Shown here: positions 1 to 11,382 of the stretch, one piece after another | Position numbering within the stretch: the stretch's first letter is position 1 | Layout of the letters: each line of letters starts with the position of its first letter | Source of the DNA: Allgaiera indica | Lineage (GTDB): Bacteria > Pseudomonadota > Alphaproteobacteria > Rhodobacterales > Rhodobacteraceae | Assembly (NCBI RefSeq): GCF_900106675.1 | Contig: NZ_FNOB01000028.1 | Span: forward strand, 1-45,404 | Length of the DNA stretch: 45,404 nt | Reading direction: 5' to 3' | Position numbers and translations under genes: made by a program | Notes under the pieces: model-generated | What the model saw: the letters and a program-made list of their open reading frames with translations, nothing else | What the model was told of the DNA's origin: nothing | The model's database searches: none

Positions 1-56
1 ATTGGCAGAGAAATGATATCAATCAACCCGATCAGCAGGTGCAACGAGTAGCTTAA
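1..56 (+). CDS. IS3-family transposase OrfB, C-terminal fragment
   Basis: Only the last 17 codons and the TAA stop (54-56) are in the window; the reading frame begins at base 3. The residues WQRNDINQPDQQVQRVA are identical to the C-terminus of the transposase on the opposite strand at 45090-45404. OrfB is the DDE integrase-like catalytic protein of IS3-family elements. The fragment is cut by the window edge, so whether the gene is intact cannot be judged. Confidence 0.85.
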   Translation, partial: WQRNDINQPDQQVQRVA

Positions 57-95
57 TTTACGCCAGATCCTGTCCAAGAGACGGGGAGTAGCTCA
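1..95 (+). mobile_element. IS3-family element, right end (partial copy 1)
   Basis: This is the 3' end of an insertion sequence running in from the left edge. The same stretch is present in reverse complement at 45051-45145, with one visible difference (G at 82 against the base pairing with T at 45064). The shared sequence stops at ...AGCTCA (91-95), and the bases outside differ between the copies, so I place the IS terminus at 95; the terminal inverted repeat then begins TGAGCTACTCCC when read inward. The family is inferred from the transposase encoded by copy 2. Confidence 0.85.
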
Positions 96-133
96 GCCAT
101 CGTCGCACGGATCAATGGCGCCCGAACGGTGCA

Positions 134-151
134 CAGCCCTTTGCAATAAAT
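134..151 (+). repeat. 18-bp inverted repeat, left arm
   Basis: CAGCCCTTTGCAATAAAT here is the exact reverse complement of 959-976. The two arms enclose about 840 bp with the NTF2-like gene 466-852. An 18-base perfect match at this distance is not expected by chance. The arms do not extend further, so they may be the ends of a small mobile unit, a protein-binding site, or remnants of a dispersed repeat. Confidence 0.7.
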
Positions 152-203
152 GGTGCATGTTGATGCCAAACTTCTTGTGGGTACAAGGTCATGTCGAACA
201 ACG

Positions 204-232
204 GCTCCCGAAGATTTCTTCGGGAGCTTTTT
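204..232 (+). terminator. Rho-independent terminator
   Basis: A perfect 10-bp stem (GCTCCCGAAG, 204-213; CTTCGGGAGC, 218-227) with an ATTT loop is followed by five T residues (228-232). It has no complete gene just upstream in the window, so it may end a transcript running out of the IS or belong to a gene the IS displaced. Confidence 0.8.
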
Positions 233-396
233 GTGAGGAAGGTTGACTGAGCGGATGAAGCGGCCATTTGGCCGAACACGAATTGCCTTCTCGCGCCGCC
301 AGTGATATCGGGCCCTCCATGATCAGTCAGCACATCCAGCTTACTCAAGGCACCTATTACCGCCGCTCCTGAGGCGGTGGATGGTGTTGCTGATCC

Positions 397-425
397 AAAC
401 CGCCGTGATTGGGCGGTTTGCTTCT
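397..425 (+). terminator. Possible weak terminator hairpin
   Basis: AAACCGCC (397-404) pairs with GGCGGTTT (412-419) around a short loop, followed by GCTTCT rather than a clean T run. It lies 40-70 bases upstream of the NTF2-like start. It could terminate upstream transcription or form a leader structure. Confidence 0.4.
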
Positions 426-465
426 TCGGACACCCCCGGTCGCGGCTCTTTCAATGGAGCTTGAA

Positions 466-852
466 ATGACGACCAGACAGCTTTGCATCGACTATCTAAA
501 AGCTCTGAACGAGGGAAATCTCGCGGATGTGCGCGGCCTCTTCAGCGACAACGCGAAAGTTGTATCCCCGCTCTATGGGGTGCTAGACGCCTTTGATTTC
601 TATGCCGATCTTTTCAAAGATACGAACAGATCCGAAACCTCGTTACTGAATGTGTTCGACTCGTCCGAAATGTCGAAATCGGTTGCCCTTCACTTCCGAT
701 ACGAATGGACCTTGGCTGACGGTAAGCTGGTGTCGTTTGAATGTGTTGATGTGTTTGAACTGAACGATGCGCGAGATCGGTTCGAGAAACTGACGATCAT
801 CTATGACACCGCACCGCTTCGGCAGGACTTCGACAATCTCAGACGCACGTGA
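466..852 (+). CDS. NTF2-like (SnoaL-type) protein
   Basis: A 128-residue protein of the NTF2-like/SnoaL-type cone-fold superfamily, judged from length and pattern: N-terminal helices with LKALNEGNLADVRGLFSDNAKVVSPLYG, then a body of alternating strands ending in a conserved-looking ..FEKLTIIYDTAP. Members include small isomerases, hydrolases and proteins without known activity, so no substrate can be given. I chose ATG 466 because GGAG (456-459) sits six bases upstream; an in-frame ATG at 454 and the far upstream 409 lack a ribosome site. Base composition is visibly more A/T-rich than the core genes downstream, and the gene is flanked by an IS end and by an 18-bp inverted repeat, all of which suggest recent acquisition. 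Confidence 0.7.
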   Translation: MTTRQLCIDYLKALNEGNLADVRGLFSDNAKVVSPLYGVLDAFDFYADLFKDTNRSETSLLNVFDSSEMSKSVALHFRYEWTLADGKLVSFECVDVFELNDARDRFEKLTIIYDTAPLRQDFDNLRRT

Positions 853-1177
853 GCAACCCGCGTGGCCCGAGTGTTAATGGATGCGCTCGGGCCTCAACGG
901 CGGAAACGGGCTCGAAGCCGCCGTTACGCTCCGCGTTTTCGTGGTTCTCACCTACACAATTTATTGCAAAGGGCTGGAAGCGGTGCCCCCTGGGGTCTTT
1001 GTGCCGGAAAGAAGGACGGGGCCGCCCGCGTTCGGGCCGCGCGAAGCTTGCGGGGCGGCGGTTCCCGCGGCGGGGAAGCCACGGGCAGGCCTGCTCCGGC
1101 ACGGCTTGCCCTTGGCCGCAAAGCCGCCTATCACCCGCGCCACACCCCGCGATCCCGCCCACGACCCCCGGCTTGCA
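853..1177. other. Intergenic stretch upstream of glk
   Basis: About 325 bases without a supported gene. It contains a stem-loop from GGCCCGAG (near 874) to CTCGGGCC (near 890), an inverted AACGGCGG/CCGCCGTT pair around 896-925, and the right arm of the 18-bp inverted repeat (959-976). The second half is strongly GC-rich. No clear sigma-70 promoter for glk was recognised. Confidence 0.5.
959..976 (-). repeat. 18-bp inverted repeat, right arm
   Basis: ATTTATTGCAAAGGGCTG is the exact reverse complement of 134-151. It lies midway between the NTF2-like gene and glk, in a locally A/T-rich patch. Confidence 0.7.
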
Positions 1178-2140
1178 ATGTCTGAAAACGCCCTCACCGC
1201 CCCCGTCCTGGTCGCTGACATCGGCGGGACCAATACCCGCGTCGCGCTGGCCGACGGCGCGGTGGTACGGCCGGAATCGGTGCGCAGGTTCCGCAATGCC
1301 GATTATCCCGGGCTGGAGCCGCTGCTTGCCGAGTTTCTTGCCGAGGCCCCGCTCCGCTGCCAGGGCGCCTGCATCGCCACCGCGGGCCCGGTGCGCGACG
1401 GCGTGGCGCGGTTGACCAACCTGCCCTGGGTCATGGACGGCGCGGCCCTGACGCGCGTCACCGGCTGCGCGCGGGTGGCGATCCTCAACGATCTGCAGGC
1501 CCAGGGTCACGCGCTGGACCATCTGCCCGCCGGGGCGCTGCGAGAGATCATCCCAGGCGCCCCGGTCCGCGCCGGCACGACGCCCGCGCGGCTGGTGGTG
1601 GGGGTGGGCACCGGCTTCAACGCCGCCGTGGTGCATGATCTGGCGGGCGGGCGGCTGGTCACCGCCTCGGAATGCGGCCAGGCCAGCCTGCCGCTGCACG
1701 ACGAGGCCGATCTGGCGCTGGCCCGCGCGCTCGGCGATGCGCATGGCTTCGCCGGCGTCGAATCGGTGCTGTCCGGCCGCGGGCTGGAGGCATTGTACCG
1801 CTTCATCGCGGCAGGCCAGACCCGCGCCGCGGCCGAAATCATGCAAGGCTTCGAGGCGGGCAGCGACCCGCGCGCCGAGGAAACCGCCCGCCGCTTCGTG
1901 CGCTTCCTGGGCGCGGTGACCGGGGATCTGGCGCTGATCCACCTGCCCTTCGGAGGGATCCATCTTTGCGGCGGCGTGGCGCGGGCCTTCGCGCCGCATC
2001 TGGTGCGGCTGGGCTATCCGGCGGCCTTTACCGACAAGGGGCGGTTTTCGGGGCTGGTCAAGGAATTCGCCGTGAAGGTGATCGAGGACGATTACGCGGC
2101 CCTCACCGGCTGCGCCGCCTATCTGGCCGCGGCGGGCTGA
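1178..2140 (+). CDS. glk: Glucokinase
   Basis: ATP-dependent glucokinase of the bacterial Glk family (not the ROK repressor type); it phosphorylates glucose to glucose-6-phosphate in the cytoplasm. The 320-residue protein has the N-terminal phosphate-binding motif ADIGGTNTR (residues 13-21), an NDLQAQGHAL segment near 103 containing the expected catalytic Asp, an ECGQA segment at about 165 in the position of the sugar-binding EGGH-type motif, and a C-terminal LCGGVA (about 264). Length matches the family. The start MSENALTAP fits family N-termini, although the upstream ribosome site is weak; longer upstream frames are GC-rich read-through. It converges on pgm 69 bases away, the next enzyme acting on glucose-6-phosphate. 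Confidence 0.9.
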   Translation: MSENALTAPVLVADIGGTNTRVALADGAVVRPESVRRFRNADYPGLEPLLAEFLAEAPLRCQGACIATAGPVRDGVARLTNLPWVMDGAALTRVTGCARVAILNDLQAQGHALDHLPAGALREIIPGAPVRAGTTPARLVVGVGTGFNAAVVHDLAGGRLVTASECGQASLPLHDEADLALARALGDAHGFAGVESVLSGRGLEALYRFIAAGQTRAAAEIMQGFEAGSDPRAEETARRFVRFLGAVTGDLALIHLPFGGIHLCGGVARAFAPHLVRLGYPAAFTDKGRFSGLVKEFAVKVIEDDYAALTGCAAYLAAAG

Positions 2141-2209
2141 CCACCCCCCGCGCTGGCCCTGCCCTGGCCCCGCCGAAGCCCGGCCGCACCCTGCGCCCGC
2201 GCGCCCGCT

Positions 2210-6237
<4,028 letters not shown>

Positions 6238-6261
6238 GGCCGCGCGCGGCAGGGAGGACCC

Positions 6262-6426
6262 ATGATCGTCATTGCCGGGTTGGTTCTAGGCGGCCTTTGG
6301 GGCGGGATGCTGGCGCGGCGGCGCGGCGGCGCGCGGCTGGACATCGCCCAATACGCGGCGGTCTACGCGATCCTCTTCGGGGTGCTCGGCATGATCGCCA
6401 CGATCGCATTGGAAAGGCTGCTCTGA
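6262..6426 (+). CDS. Small (54-aa) membrane protein
   Basis: A 54-residue protein with two hydrophobic segments (IVIAGLVLGGLWGGML and YAAVYAILFGVLGMIATIAL) separated by the basic loop ARRRGGARLD. GGAGG (6254-6258) lies just upstream of ATG 6262, strongly supporting translation. It sits between the DUF2927 lipoprotein and the VWA gene with short spacers, so it is likely co-transcribed. Two-span proteins of this size next to these genes are familiar from Rhodobacterales, but no function is known to me. Confidence 0.75.
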   Translation: MIVIAGLVLGGLWGGMLARRRGGARLDIAQYAAVYAILFGVLGMIATIALERLL

Positions 6427-6431
6427 CAGAG

Positions 6432-7616
6432 ATGTTCGTTCCGTTCTTCGAAAATCTGCGCCGCGCCGGGGTTCCTGTCAGCCTGCGCGAATATCTGGTC
6501 TTCCTGGAAGGAATGCGCGCCGAGCTGGCGCTTTACGATATCGAAACCTTCTACTACCTCGCGCGGCTGACGATGGTGAAGGACGAGCGCCACATCGACC
6601 GGTTCGACCGTGCCTTCGCAGCCTCGTTCAAGGGCGTTCAGGAAATCCCCGCCGAGGCGGTGATCGAGGCGCTGGACCTGCCCGCCGACTGGCTGGCGAA
6701 AATGGCCGAAAAGCATCTGACCCCCGAGGAACGCGCCGAAATCAAGGCGCTCGGCGGCTTCGAGAAGCTGATGGAAACCCTGCGCGAGCGGCTGAAGGAA
6801 CAACAGGGCCGGCACCAGGGCGGCAGCAAATGGGTCGGCACCGCCGGCACCTCGCCCTTCGGCGCCTATGGCTACAACCCCGAGGGCGTGCGCATCGGCC
6901 AGAAGGAAGGCCGCCATGGCCGCGCCGTGAAGGTCTGGGACAAGCGCGAGTTTCGCAATCTCGACGACACGGTCGAACTGGGCACCCGCAACATCAAGGT
7001 GGCGCTGAAGCGCCTGCGCCGCTGGGCCCGCGACGGCGCCGATGAGGAACTGGACCTTGACGGCACGATCCGCGCCACGGCCGAGCACGGCTATCTGGAT
7101 GTCCAGACCCGGCCCGAGCGGCGCAACGCGGTGAAGGTGCTTCTGTTTCTCGACGTCGGCGGCTCGATGGACCCCTATGTGAAGGTGGTCGAGGAGTTGT
7201 TCAGCGCCGCGCGCGCCGAGTTCAAGCATCTGGAGCATTTCTACTTCCACAACTGCCTGTATGAGGGCGTCTGGCGCGACAATCGCCGCCGCTGGGACGC
7301 GCAGACCTCGACGGCGGAACTGCTGCGCACCTATGGCCATGATTACAAATGCATCTTCGTGGGCGATGCCAACATGTCGCCCTATGAGGTCACCCACCCG
7401 GGTGGCGCCAACGAGCACTGGAACCAGGAAGCCGGCGCCGTCTGGCTGGCCCGCGCGATCCAGCAATGGCCGGCGTCGCTGTGGATCAACCCGACGCCGG
7501 AACGCTATTGGGAGACCTCGCATTCGATCCGCCTGATCCGGCGGATCTTCGAGGATCGCATGGTTCCGATGACGCTGGAAGGCATCGGCCGCGGCATCCG
7601 GGACTTGGGCCGCTGA
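6432..7616 (+). CDS. VWA domain-containing CoxE-like protein
   Basis: A 394-residue cytoplasmic protein of the VWA_CoxE group. The C-terminal half holds the von Willebrand A fold with MIDAS motif DVGGS (residues 241-245, Gly replacing the usual middle Ser) and the characteristic WINPTPERYWE near the C-terminus. The N-terminal half is helical and charged (MAEKHLTPEERAEIK). Related proteins normally work with a MoxR-type AAA+ ATPase in metal insertion or complex maturation; no MoxR gene is in this window. ATG 6432 begins five bases after the previous stop. The stop overlaps the inferred start of the next gene. Confidence 0.85.
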   Translation: MFVPFFENLRRAGVPVSLREYLVFLEGMRAELALYDIETFYYLARLTMVKDERHIDRFDRAFAASFKGVQEIPAEAVIEALDLPADWLAKMAEKHLTPEERAEIKALGGFEKLMETLRERLKEQQGRHQGGSKWVGTAGTSPFGAYGYNPEGVRIGQKEGRHGRAVKVWDKREFRNLDDTVELGTRNIKVALKRLRRWARDGADEELDLDGTIRATAEHGYLDVQTRPERRNAVKVLLFLDVGGSMDPYVKVVEELFSAARAEFKHLEHFYFHNCLYEGVWRDNRRRWDAQTSTAELLRTYGHDYKCIFVGDANMSPYEVTHPGGANEHWNQEAGAVWLARAIQQWPASLWINPTPERYWETSHSIRLIRRIFEDRMVPMTLEGIGRGIRDLGR

Positions 7617-7990
7617 GCGCGCTGGCGCATCTGTGGCGCCATCACCGCGCAGCACTTCTGGCCTTCGTTCTAGCCGCCGGTGTGACGCTGGGCTTCGCGG
7701 TCCGAACCGCCGTTTTCACGATCCATTGGTCCGATCCCGCGCATCACGAACAACCCCTGGCGGGCTGGATGACGCCGCGCTATATCGCGCGCTCCTGGCA
7801 TGTGCCGCCGCAAACCGTGGTGCAGGCGCTGGGGCTGGCACCCGGACGCGGCCATCCCGAACCGCTGGACGTTCTGGCAAGGAAGGCGGGGATCCCACTG
7901 ACCCGGGCGATCGCCCAGGTGCGGGCCGCGATCGCGCGTGAACGGGCCGCGAAGGGGGATCCTGCCAGGGATCGGGCCAGCCGCCCATGA
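7613..7990 (+). CDS. Small membrane-anchored protein, unknown function
   Basis: About 125 residues: an N-terminal basic stretch (LWRHHRA), one transmembrane helix (LLAFVLAAGVTLGFAV), then a soluble domain with HWSDPAHHEQPLAGWMTPRYIARSW and a helical C-terminus. The frame has no ATG, GTG or TTG in the right place; a CTG at 7613-7615 overlaps the VWA stop (CTGA), and a GTG near 7692 would cut the transmembrane helix in half. I give the CTG start as the best guess. Its stop overlaps the DedA start by four bases (7987-7990), so coupling on both sides supports a real gene. The domain resembles a winged or helical scaffold protein but I do not recognise it. Confidence 0.6.
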   Translation: MSALAHLWRHHRAALLAFVLAAGVTLGFAVRTAVFTIHWSDPAHHEQPLAGWMTPRYIARSWHVPPQTVVQALGLAPGRGHPEPLDVLARKAGIPLTRAIAQVRAAIARERAAKGDPARDRASRP

Positions 7991-8610
7991 CCGGAACCTT
8001 CCTGTCCCTGATCCCGGAATACGGGCTTTGGCTGGTCGCGGCGACGACCTATCTGTCGTGCCTGGCGCTGCCGGTGCCGTCGTCGCTGATGATGCTGGCG
8101 GCGGGGGGCTTCGTGGCCTCGGGCGATCTGCGCCTGCTGCCGACGCTGGGCGCGGCCTTCCTGGGCGCAGTCGCGGGCGATCAGACCGGATTTGCGCTGG
8201 GGCGCCGGGGCGGGCCCGGGCTGATCGCGCGGCTGAAAAGGCACGCGCGCCGGGCCGCCCTGATCGCGCGGGCCGAGGCGCTGATGGCGCGGCATGGCGC
8301 CCTTGGGGTCTTCCTGTCGCGCTGGCTGTTCTCGCCGCTGGGGCCGTGGATGAACTTCGCCGCCGGGGGCGCGGGCCTGCCCTGGCGGCGGTTCACCGTT
8401 TCCGGCATCGCCGGAGAGGCGCTTTGGGTTGCCCTCTATATCGGCGCGGGGATGATCTTCGCAGGCAACATCACCGCGGCGAACGAGGTTCTGGGGTCCT
8501 CGCTGGGCCTGGTCGCGGCTGGCACGGCGACGCTGGCGCTGGGGATCTGGCTGCGCTGGGCCTTGCTGCATCAGCATCAGCACCCCCACCGTGGACAAGA
8601 AGGCGACTGA
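7987..8610 (+). CDS. DedA/VTT-family membrane protein
   Basis: A 207-residue polytopic protein of the DedA (SNARE-associated, VTT) family. It contains the conserved amphipathic re-entrant regions: LPVPSSLMMLAAGGF and the GxxxGD-type GAVAGDQTGFALGRRGG, followed by SRWLFSPLGPWMNFAAGG with the essential arginine/glycine signature. Family members flip polyprenyl phosphates or phosphatidylethanolamine lipids and affect membrane homeostasis. It begins at ATG 7987 inside the stop of the preceding gene. The C-terminus is histidine-rich (HQHQHPH). It is convergent with the holin gene, only 18 bases apart. Confidence 0.85.
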   Translation: MTGTFLSLIPEYGLWLVAATTYLSCLALPVPSSLMMLAAGGFVASGDLRLLPTLGAAFLGAVAGDQTGFALGRRGGPGLIARLKRHARRAALIARAEALMARHGALGVFLSRWLFSPLGPWMNFAAGGAGLPWRRFTVSGIAGEALWVALYIGAGMIFAGNITAANEVLGSSLGLVAAGTATLALGIWLRWALLHQHQHPHRGQEGD

Positions 8611-8628
8611 CACCAGCGCGGGGCGGAT

Positions 8629-9129
8629 CTATTTCCCCTTGCGCCAGTCTTCGAGCGCCGCGTTCGGCCCGGCCGCGTGATCTTGGGCCCCGGCGGGCGG
8701 GTTGTCCGTGGCCACGGCCGGACCGGCCAGTCGCCCCCGGCGGAAGTAATGCGCCTCTCGCGCGCCGAAATAGAAGCTCACGATCGCCCCAAGCAGCCAC
8801 CACAGCGGCTCTGGCACCTCCTGCAGGCCGATCATGCGCCGCGCGAACCCCGCCGGCGAGACCATCGCATAGACGAACAGCCCCAGCGTGCCGAACGCCA
8901 GCATCGGACGCGGCAGGCGGTTGAGCGCATTGACGAAAACGTCGAACCAGCCCGCCCGGGGGGTGGCGAATTCGGCGCCGGCTTCGGCCAGGGCGGCCAT
9001 GTAGGCCTCATGCGACAGGGTCATCTCGCGGGTCTTGTTGGCGGTGAAGACCTCGGCCACGCCGCGCGCGGCATTGCCGAAGGCGGTGGTGGCGGCGGCG
9101 CCGCCGAAAAGCTGGTTGATCAGGCCCAT
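8629..9129 (-). CDS. GTA-type 3TM holin
   Basis: A 166-residue protein matching the pattern of the gene-transfer-agent 3TM holin family: an N-terminal small-residue hydrophobic stretch (LFGGAAATTAFGNAA), a TREMTLSHEAYMAALAEAGAEF region, two clear membrane spans (about 75-91 and 107-122) around a WFDVFVNALNRLPRP segment, and a soluble C-terminal tail. Holins permeabilise the inner membrane so that endolysin reaches peptidoglycan. It overlaps the upstream endolysin gene by 10 bases (9120-9129). In Rhodobacter capsulatus an endolysin-holin pair lies apart from the GTA structural cluster and is needed for particle release; this pair has the same arrangement, and no GTA capsid genes are in the window. 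Confidence 0.8.
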   Translation of the reverse strand: MGLINQLFGGAAATTAFGNAARGVAEVFTANKTREMTLSHEAYMAALAEAGAEFATPRAGWFDVFVNALNRLPRPMLAFGTLGLFVYAMVSPAGFARRMIGLQEVPEPLWWLLGAIVSFYFGAREAHYFRRGRLAGPAVATDNPPAGAQDHAAGPNAALEDWRKGK

Positions 9130-9731
9130 GCGGCTGTCCTTTGCTGAAACTGTTCGGCGCTCAGGCGGTAGCGCGGCGCCATGAAGGCCTCGGCCCGGCG
9201 GATCCAGCCGCCCTTGGCCCCGGCGCGGGTGCGGGCGTATTTGCGGCTTGCGGGGCGGGCATCGGCCAGGCGGAAATAGTAGTTGCGCCGGGCGATCGCA
9301 TAGGCGTCGGCGATATGATCGGGCGCCGCCGCCGCCGCCGCGCGGGCCTGGGCGATGGTCCGCGGCCCGACGATCCCATCATCGGCGCAGGCATAGCCCA
9401 TCTCGCCCAGCAGCCGCTGCAGGATCCGCACCGCGTTGGAACCCGCGTTCACATACATGTCGAACACCGAAGGCTGCAGCGCCGCCGGCAGCGCATCCAG
9501 CCGCGGCGCGCGGAAATAATGCTGCACGAAGATATCGACCGCCCGTCCACGGGTCAGCCGTTGCAGATCGCGGCTGTCGACCTTGCCGTCGCCGGTCAGG
9601 TCTATCCCCAGCCGCTTCATCGTCGCCAGTGTCACGCCATATTTGGTGGCGCCGCCGGGATCGTCGGGATCGTCGACATAGCCGCCCTCGCGCGCCACGA
9701 TCTTTGCGGCGATTTCTTGAACTGTGGGCAT
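9120..9731 (-). CDS. GH108-type endolysin (N-acetylmuramidase), GTA-like
   Basis: A 203-residue peptidoglycan hydrolase. Residues 10-35 carry the glycosyl hydrolase 108 signature (IVAREGGYVDDPDDPGGATK) with catalytic Glu15, and the C-terminal half has the PG_binding_3 pattern (ADDGIVGPRT). Between them is a 12-residue EF-hand-like loop, DLTGDGKVDSRD (44-55), with acidic side chains at the calcium-liganding positions. No signal peptide is visible, consistent with release through the co-encoded holin. The start ATG 9731 opens a two-gene unit with the holin. The family is used by prophages and by GTAs; the absence of other phage genes and the holin type favour the GTA lysis cassette. Confidence 0.85.
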   Translation of the reverse strand: MPTVQEIAAKIVAREGGYVDDPDDPGGATKYGVTLATMKRLGIDLTGDGKVDSRDLQRLTRGRAVDIFVQHYFRAPRLDALPAALQPSVFDMYVNAGSNAVRILQRLLGEMGYACADDGIVGPRTIAQARAAAAAAPDHIADAYAIARRNYYFRLADARPASRKYARTRAGAKGGWIRRAEAFMAPRYRLSAEQFQQRTAAWA

Positions 9732-9974
9732 CGCGCCCTCCCGATCCGTTGCTGACCGGCAAGAGCGTGGCGCCGCGGCGTTAACGGCGGCTGATCAGGG
9801 CGTGCGGTGGGTGGGGGAAGACGCGTCGATCATGCAACGGACCGGCCCGGAAGGCCCCGGGTCATGCCCCGCCAAAGGCCGCACGAAATACGCGTGCCGC
9901 CGTTCTTTCCGGAATGAGGATCGCGAAGGGCGCGTACGCAGGGCGCGCGGACGCGAGGGGCGCGGACGATTTGG

Positions 9975-10424
9975 TCAGCTCGACCCTTTGGGCGCCACGT
10001 AGGTGCCCTGCTTCTTCAGCGCATCGATCACTTCCTTGGGCATGTAGGTCGAATCATGCTTGGCCAGGATCTCGCGCGCCTCGAAGACGCCGTTCTTCAT
10101 ATGGCCGGTGGCGATCATCCCGGCGCCCTCGGCAAACAGATCGGGCAGCACGCCGGTGTAATGAACCGGCACCGCCTTGTTGCCATCCGTGACCTCGAAG
10201 GTGATAGTCTTGCCCTCGCCGCGCACCAGCGTGCCCTTCTCGACCAGGCCGCCGATGCGGAAGATCTCATTCGCCGGCGGCGCCTGTTCGGCCACCTGGG
10301 TGGGAGAGCGGAAATAATTGATCCCGCCGCGGAAGGCATAACCGACCAGGGCGCTCGACAGTGTCAGCGCCGCCGCGGCGACAATGATGATCTGGATCCT
10401 GCGCTTCTTCTTCAGCCCCTTCAT
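9975..10424 (-). CDS. ccmE: Cytochrome c maturation heme chaperone CcmE
   Basis: A 149-residue membrane-anchored periplasmic protein that covalently holds heme and passes it to apocytochrome c. After a basic N-terminus (KGLKKKRRI) comes one transmembrane helix (about 11-30), then the OB-fold domain with FRIGGLV, the PVHYTGVLPDLF segment, and the heme-attachment site LAKHDSTY (His123, Tyr127). Length is normal. ATG 10424 has GGAGGAG directly upstream; an upstream in-frame ATG at 10538 would overlap the murI stop and lacks support. It lies 110 bases downstream of murI on the same strand. The other ccm genes are not in the window. Confidence 0.95.
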   Translation of the reverse strand: MKGLKKKRRIQIIIVAAAALTLSSALVGYAFRGGINYFRSPTQVAEQAPPANEIFRIGGLVEKGTLVRGEGKTITFEVTDGNKAVPVHYTGVLPDLFAEGAGMIATGHMKNGVFEAREILAKHDSTYMPKEVIDALKKQGTYVAPKGSS

Positions 10425-10534
10425 CCGCTCCTCCGATCGACTCTTGCGGCGCGTCTCCTGCGCATCATACCGCCATATCGCCGTCGCGCCCAGAGGGTGC
10501 GGCGATGCGTTGCATCCCGCCCCCGGCGCGCCGA

Positions 10535-11347
10535 TCAAGCCTGGTCGAAGCGGATCGAGTGGCGCAGGAACTTCGTCGCGCGCAAGGATACCGACTCCGG
10601 GTTGCCGGTGGTCAGGAAGCGCGACGCCTGCCCCGCCCCCAGCATGTCCGGATGGCGCCGCAGGTAGTCGGCCAGGCTTTCGGCCACCAGATCGGCCTGG
10701 CTGAAGACGGTCACGTCAGACCCCAGCGCCTGTTGGAAGGTTTCCTGCATCAGCGGGTAATGGGTGCAGCCCAAGACCGCCGCCTCGGGGCGCGGCATCC
10801 GCCGCTTGAGCGCCTCGACATGGCTCTTGACCAGCGCCTCGGCCAGGATCTCGTCGCCCGCCTCGATCGCATCGACGACGCCGCCGCAGGGCTGGGCCTC
10901 GACATCGACGCCGATGGCGCGGAAGGCCAGTTCGCGCTGAAAGGCGCGGCTTGACACCGTGGCGGGCGTGGCGAACAGCGCCACATGTTTCACCGCCACC
11001 TCGCGCGGGGGGGAATTGTCGCCCCACTGGCGCTCGGTGAGCGCCTCGATCAGCGGCACGAAAACCCCCAGCACGCGCTTGTCGGCAGGCAGCCAGGTTT
11101 CCTGCATCCGGCGCAGGGCGGCGGCCGAGGCGGTGTTGCACGCCAGGATCACCAGATCGCAGCCCTCGTCCCACAGCCGTTCGACCGCGGCGCAGGTGAG
11201 GTGAAAGATGTCGTCGGCGTCACGCACGCCATAGGGCGCGTGCAGGCTGTCGGCGAAATAGACGAAGGGTATGTCGGGCAGCCGCCGCGTCAGCGCCCCC
11301 AGCACGGTCAGGCCGCCAAGACCGGAATCGAAAACGCCAACCGCCAT
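10535..11347 (-). CDS. murI: Glutamate racemase
   Basis: Converts L- to D-glutamate for peptidoglycan synthesis in the cytoplasm. The 270-residue protein has the N-terminal [13 protein letters not shown] (Asp7, Ser8), first catalytic cysteine in ACNTAS (Cys70) and second in GCTHYPL (Cys194), all family signatures. I start at ATG 11347 (MAVGVFDSG), preceded by AGGGGG; an ATG at 11386 would add 13 residues and overlap the upstream acyltransferase stop. The upstream acyltransferase gene ends 35 bases away, so the two may be co-transcribed with ccmE. Confidence 0.93.
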   Translation of the reverse strand: MAVGVFDSGLGGLTVLGALTRRLPDIPFVYFADSLHAPYGVRDADDIFHLTCAAVERLWDEGCDLVILACNTASAAALRRMQETWLPADKRVLGVFVPLIEALTERQWGDNSPPREVAVKHVALFATPATVSSRAFQRELAFRAIGVDVEAQPCGGVVDAIEAGDEILAEALVKSHVEALKRRMPRPEAAVLGCTHYPLMQETFQQALGSDVTVFSQADLVAESLADYLRRHPDMLGAGQASRFLTTGNPESVSLRATKFLRHSIRFDQA

Positions 11348-11382
11348 CGCGCCCCCTGCCTGCAGGCCGGGGCAAGCCCCTG

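Larger units (their letters stand above)
96..465. other. Gene-poor IS-flanking stretch
   Basis: About 370 bases between the IS end and the NTF2-like gene with no convincing coding sequence. It holds one arm of an 18-bp inverted repeat (134-151), a strong terminator hairpin (204-232) and a second hairpin (397-425). The stretch around 250-275 (GATGAAGCGGCCATTTGGCC and following) resembles short intergenic repeats I have seen in other Rhodobacterales, but I cannot confirm this from the sequence. Confidence 0.5.

Noticed and set aside
84-97. tRNA-like start (GGGAGTAGCTCAG) near the left edge
   Set aside because: It looks like a tRNA 5' arm with box A, but the identical sequence occurs in the second IS copy and no clover-leaf follows; it is the IS terminal repeat.
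112-348. 78-residue open frame on the minus strand
   Set aside because: No ribosome site or recognisable family, and it runs through the terminator hairpin at 204-232.
839-1999. Long minus-strand open frame opposite glk
   Set aside because: Arginine/alanine/glycine-rich shadow of glk, caused by high GC at third positions.
9732-9974. CtrA-type (TTAA-N7-TTAA) site upstream of the endolysin
   Set aside because: Only one TTAA half-site (near 9780) is present; the spaced partner is missing, so regulation cannot be claimed.
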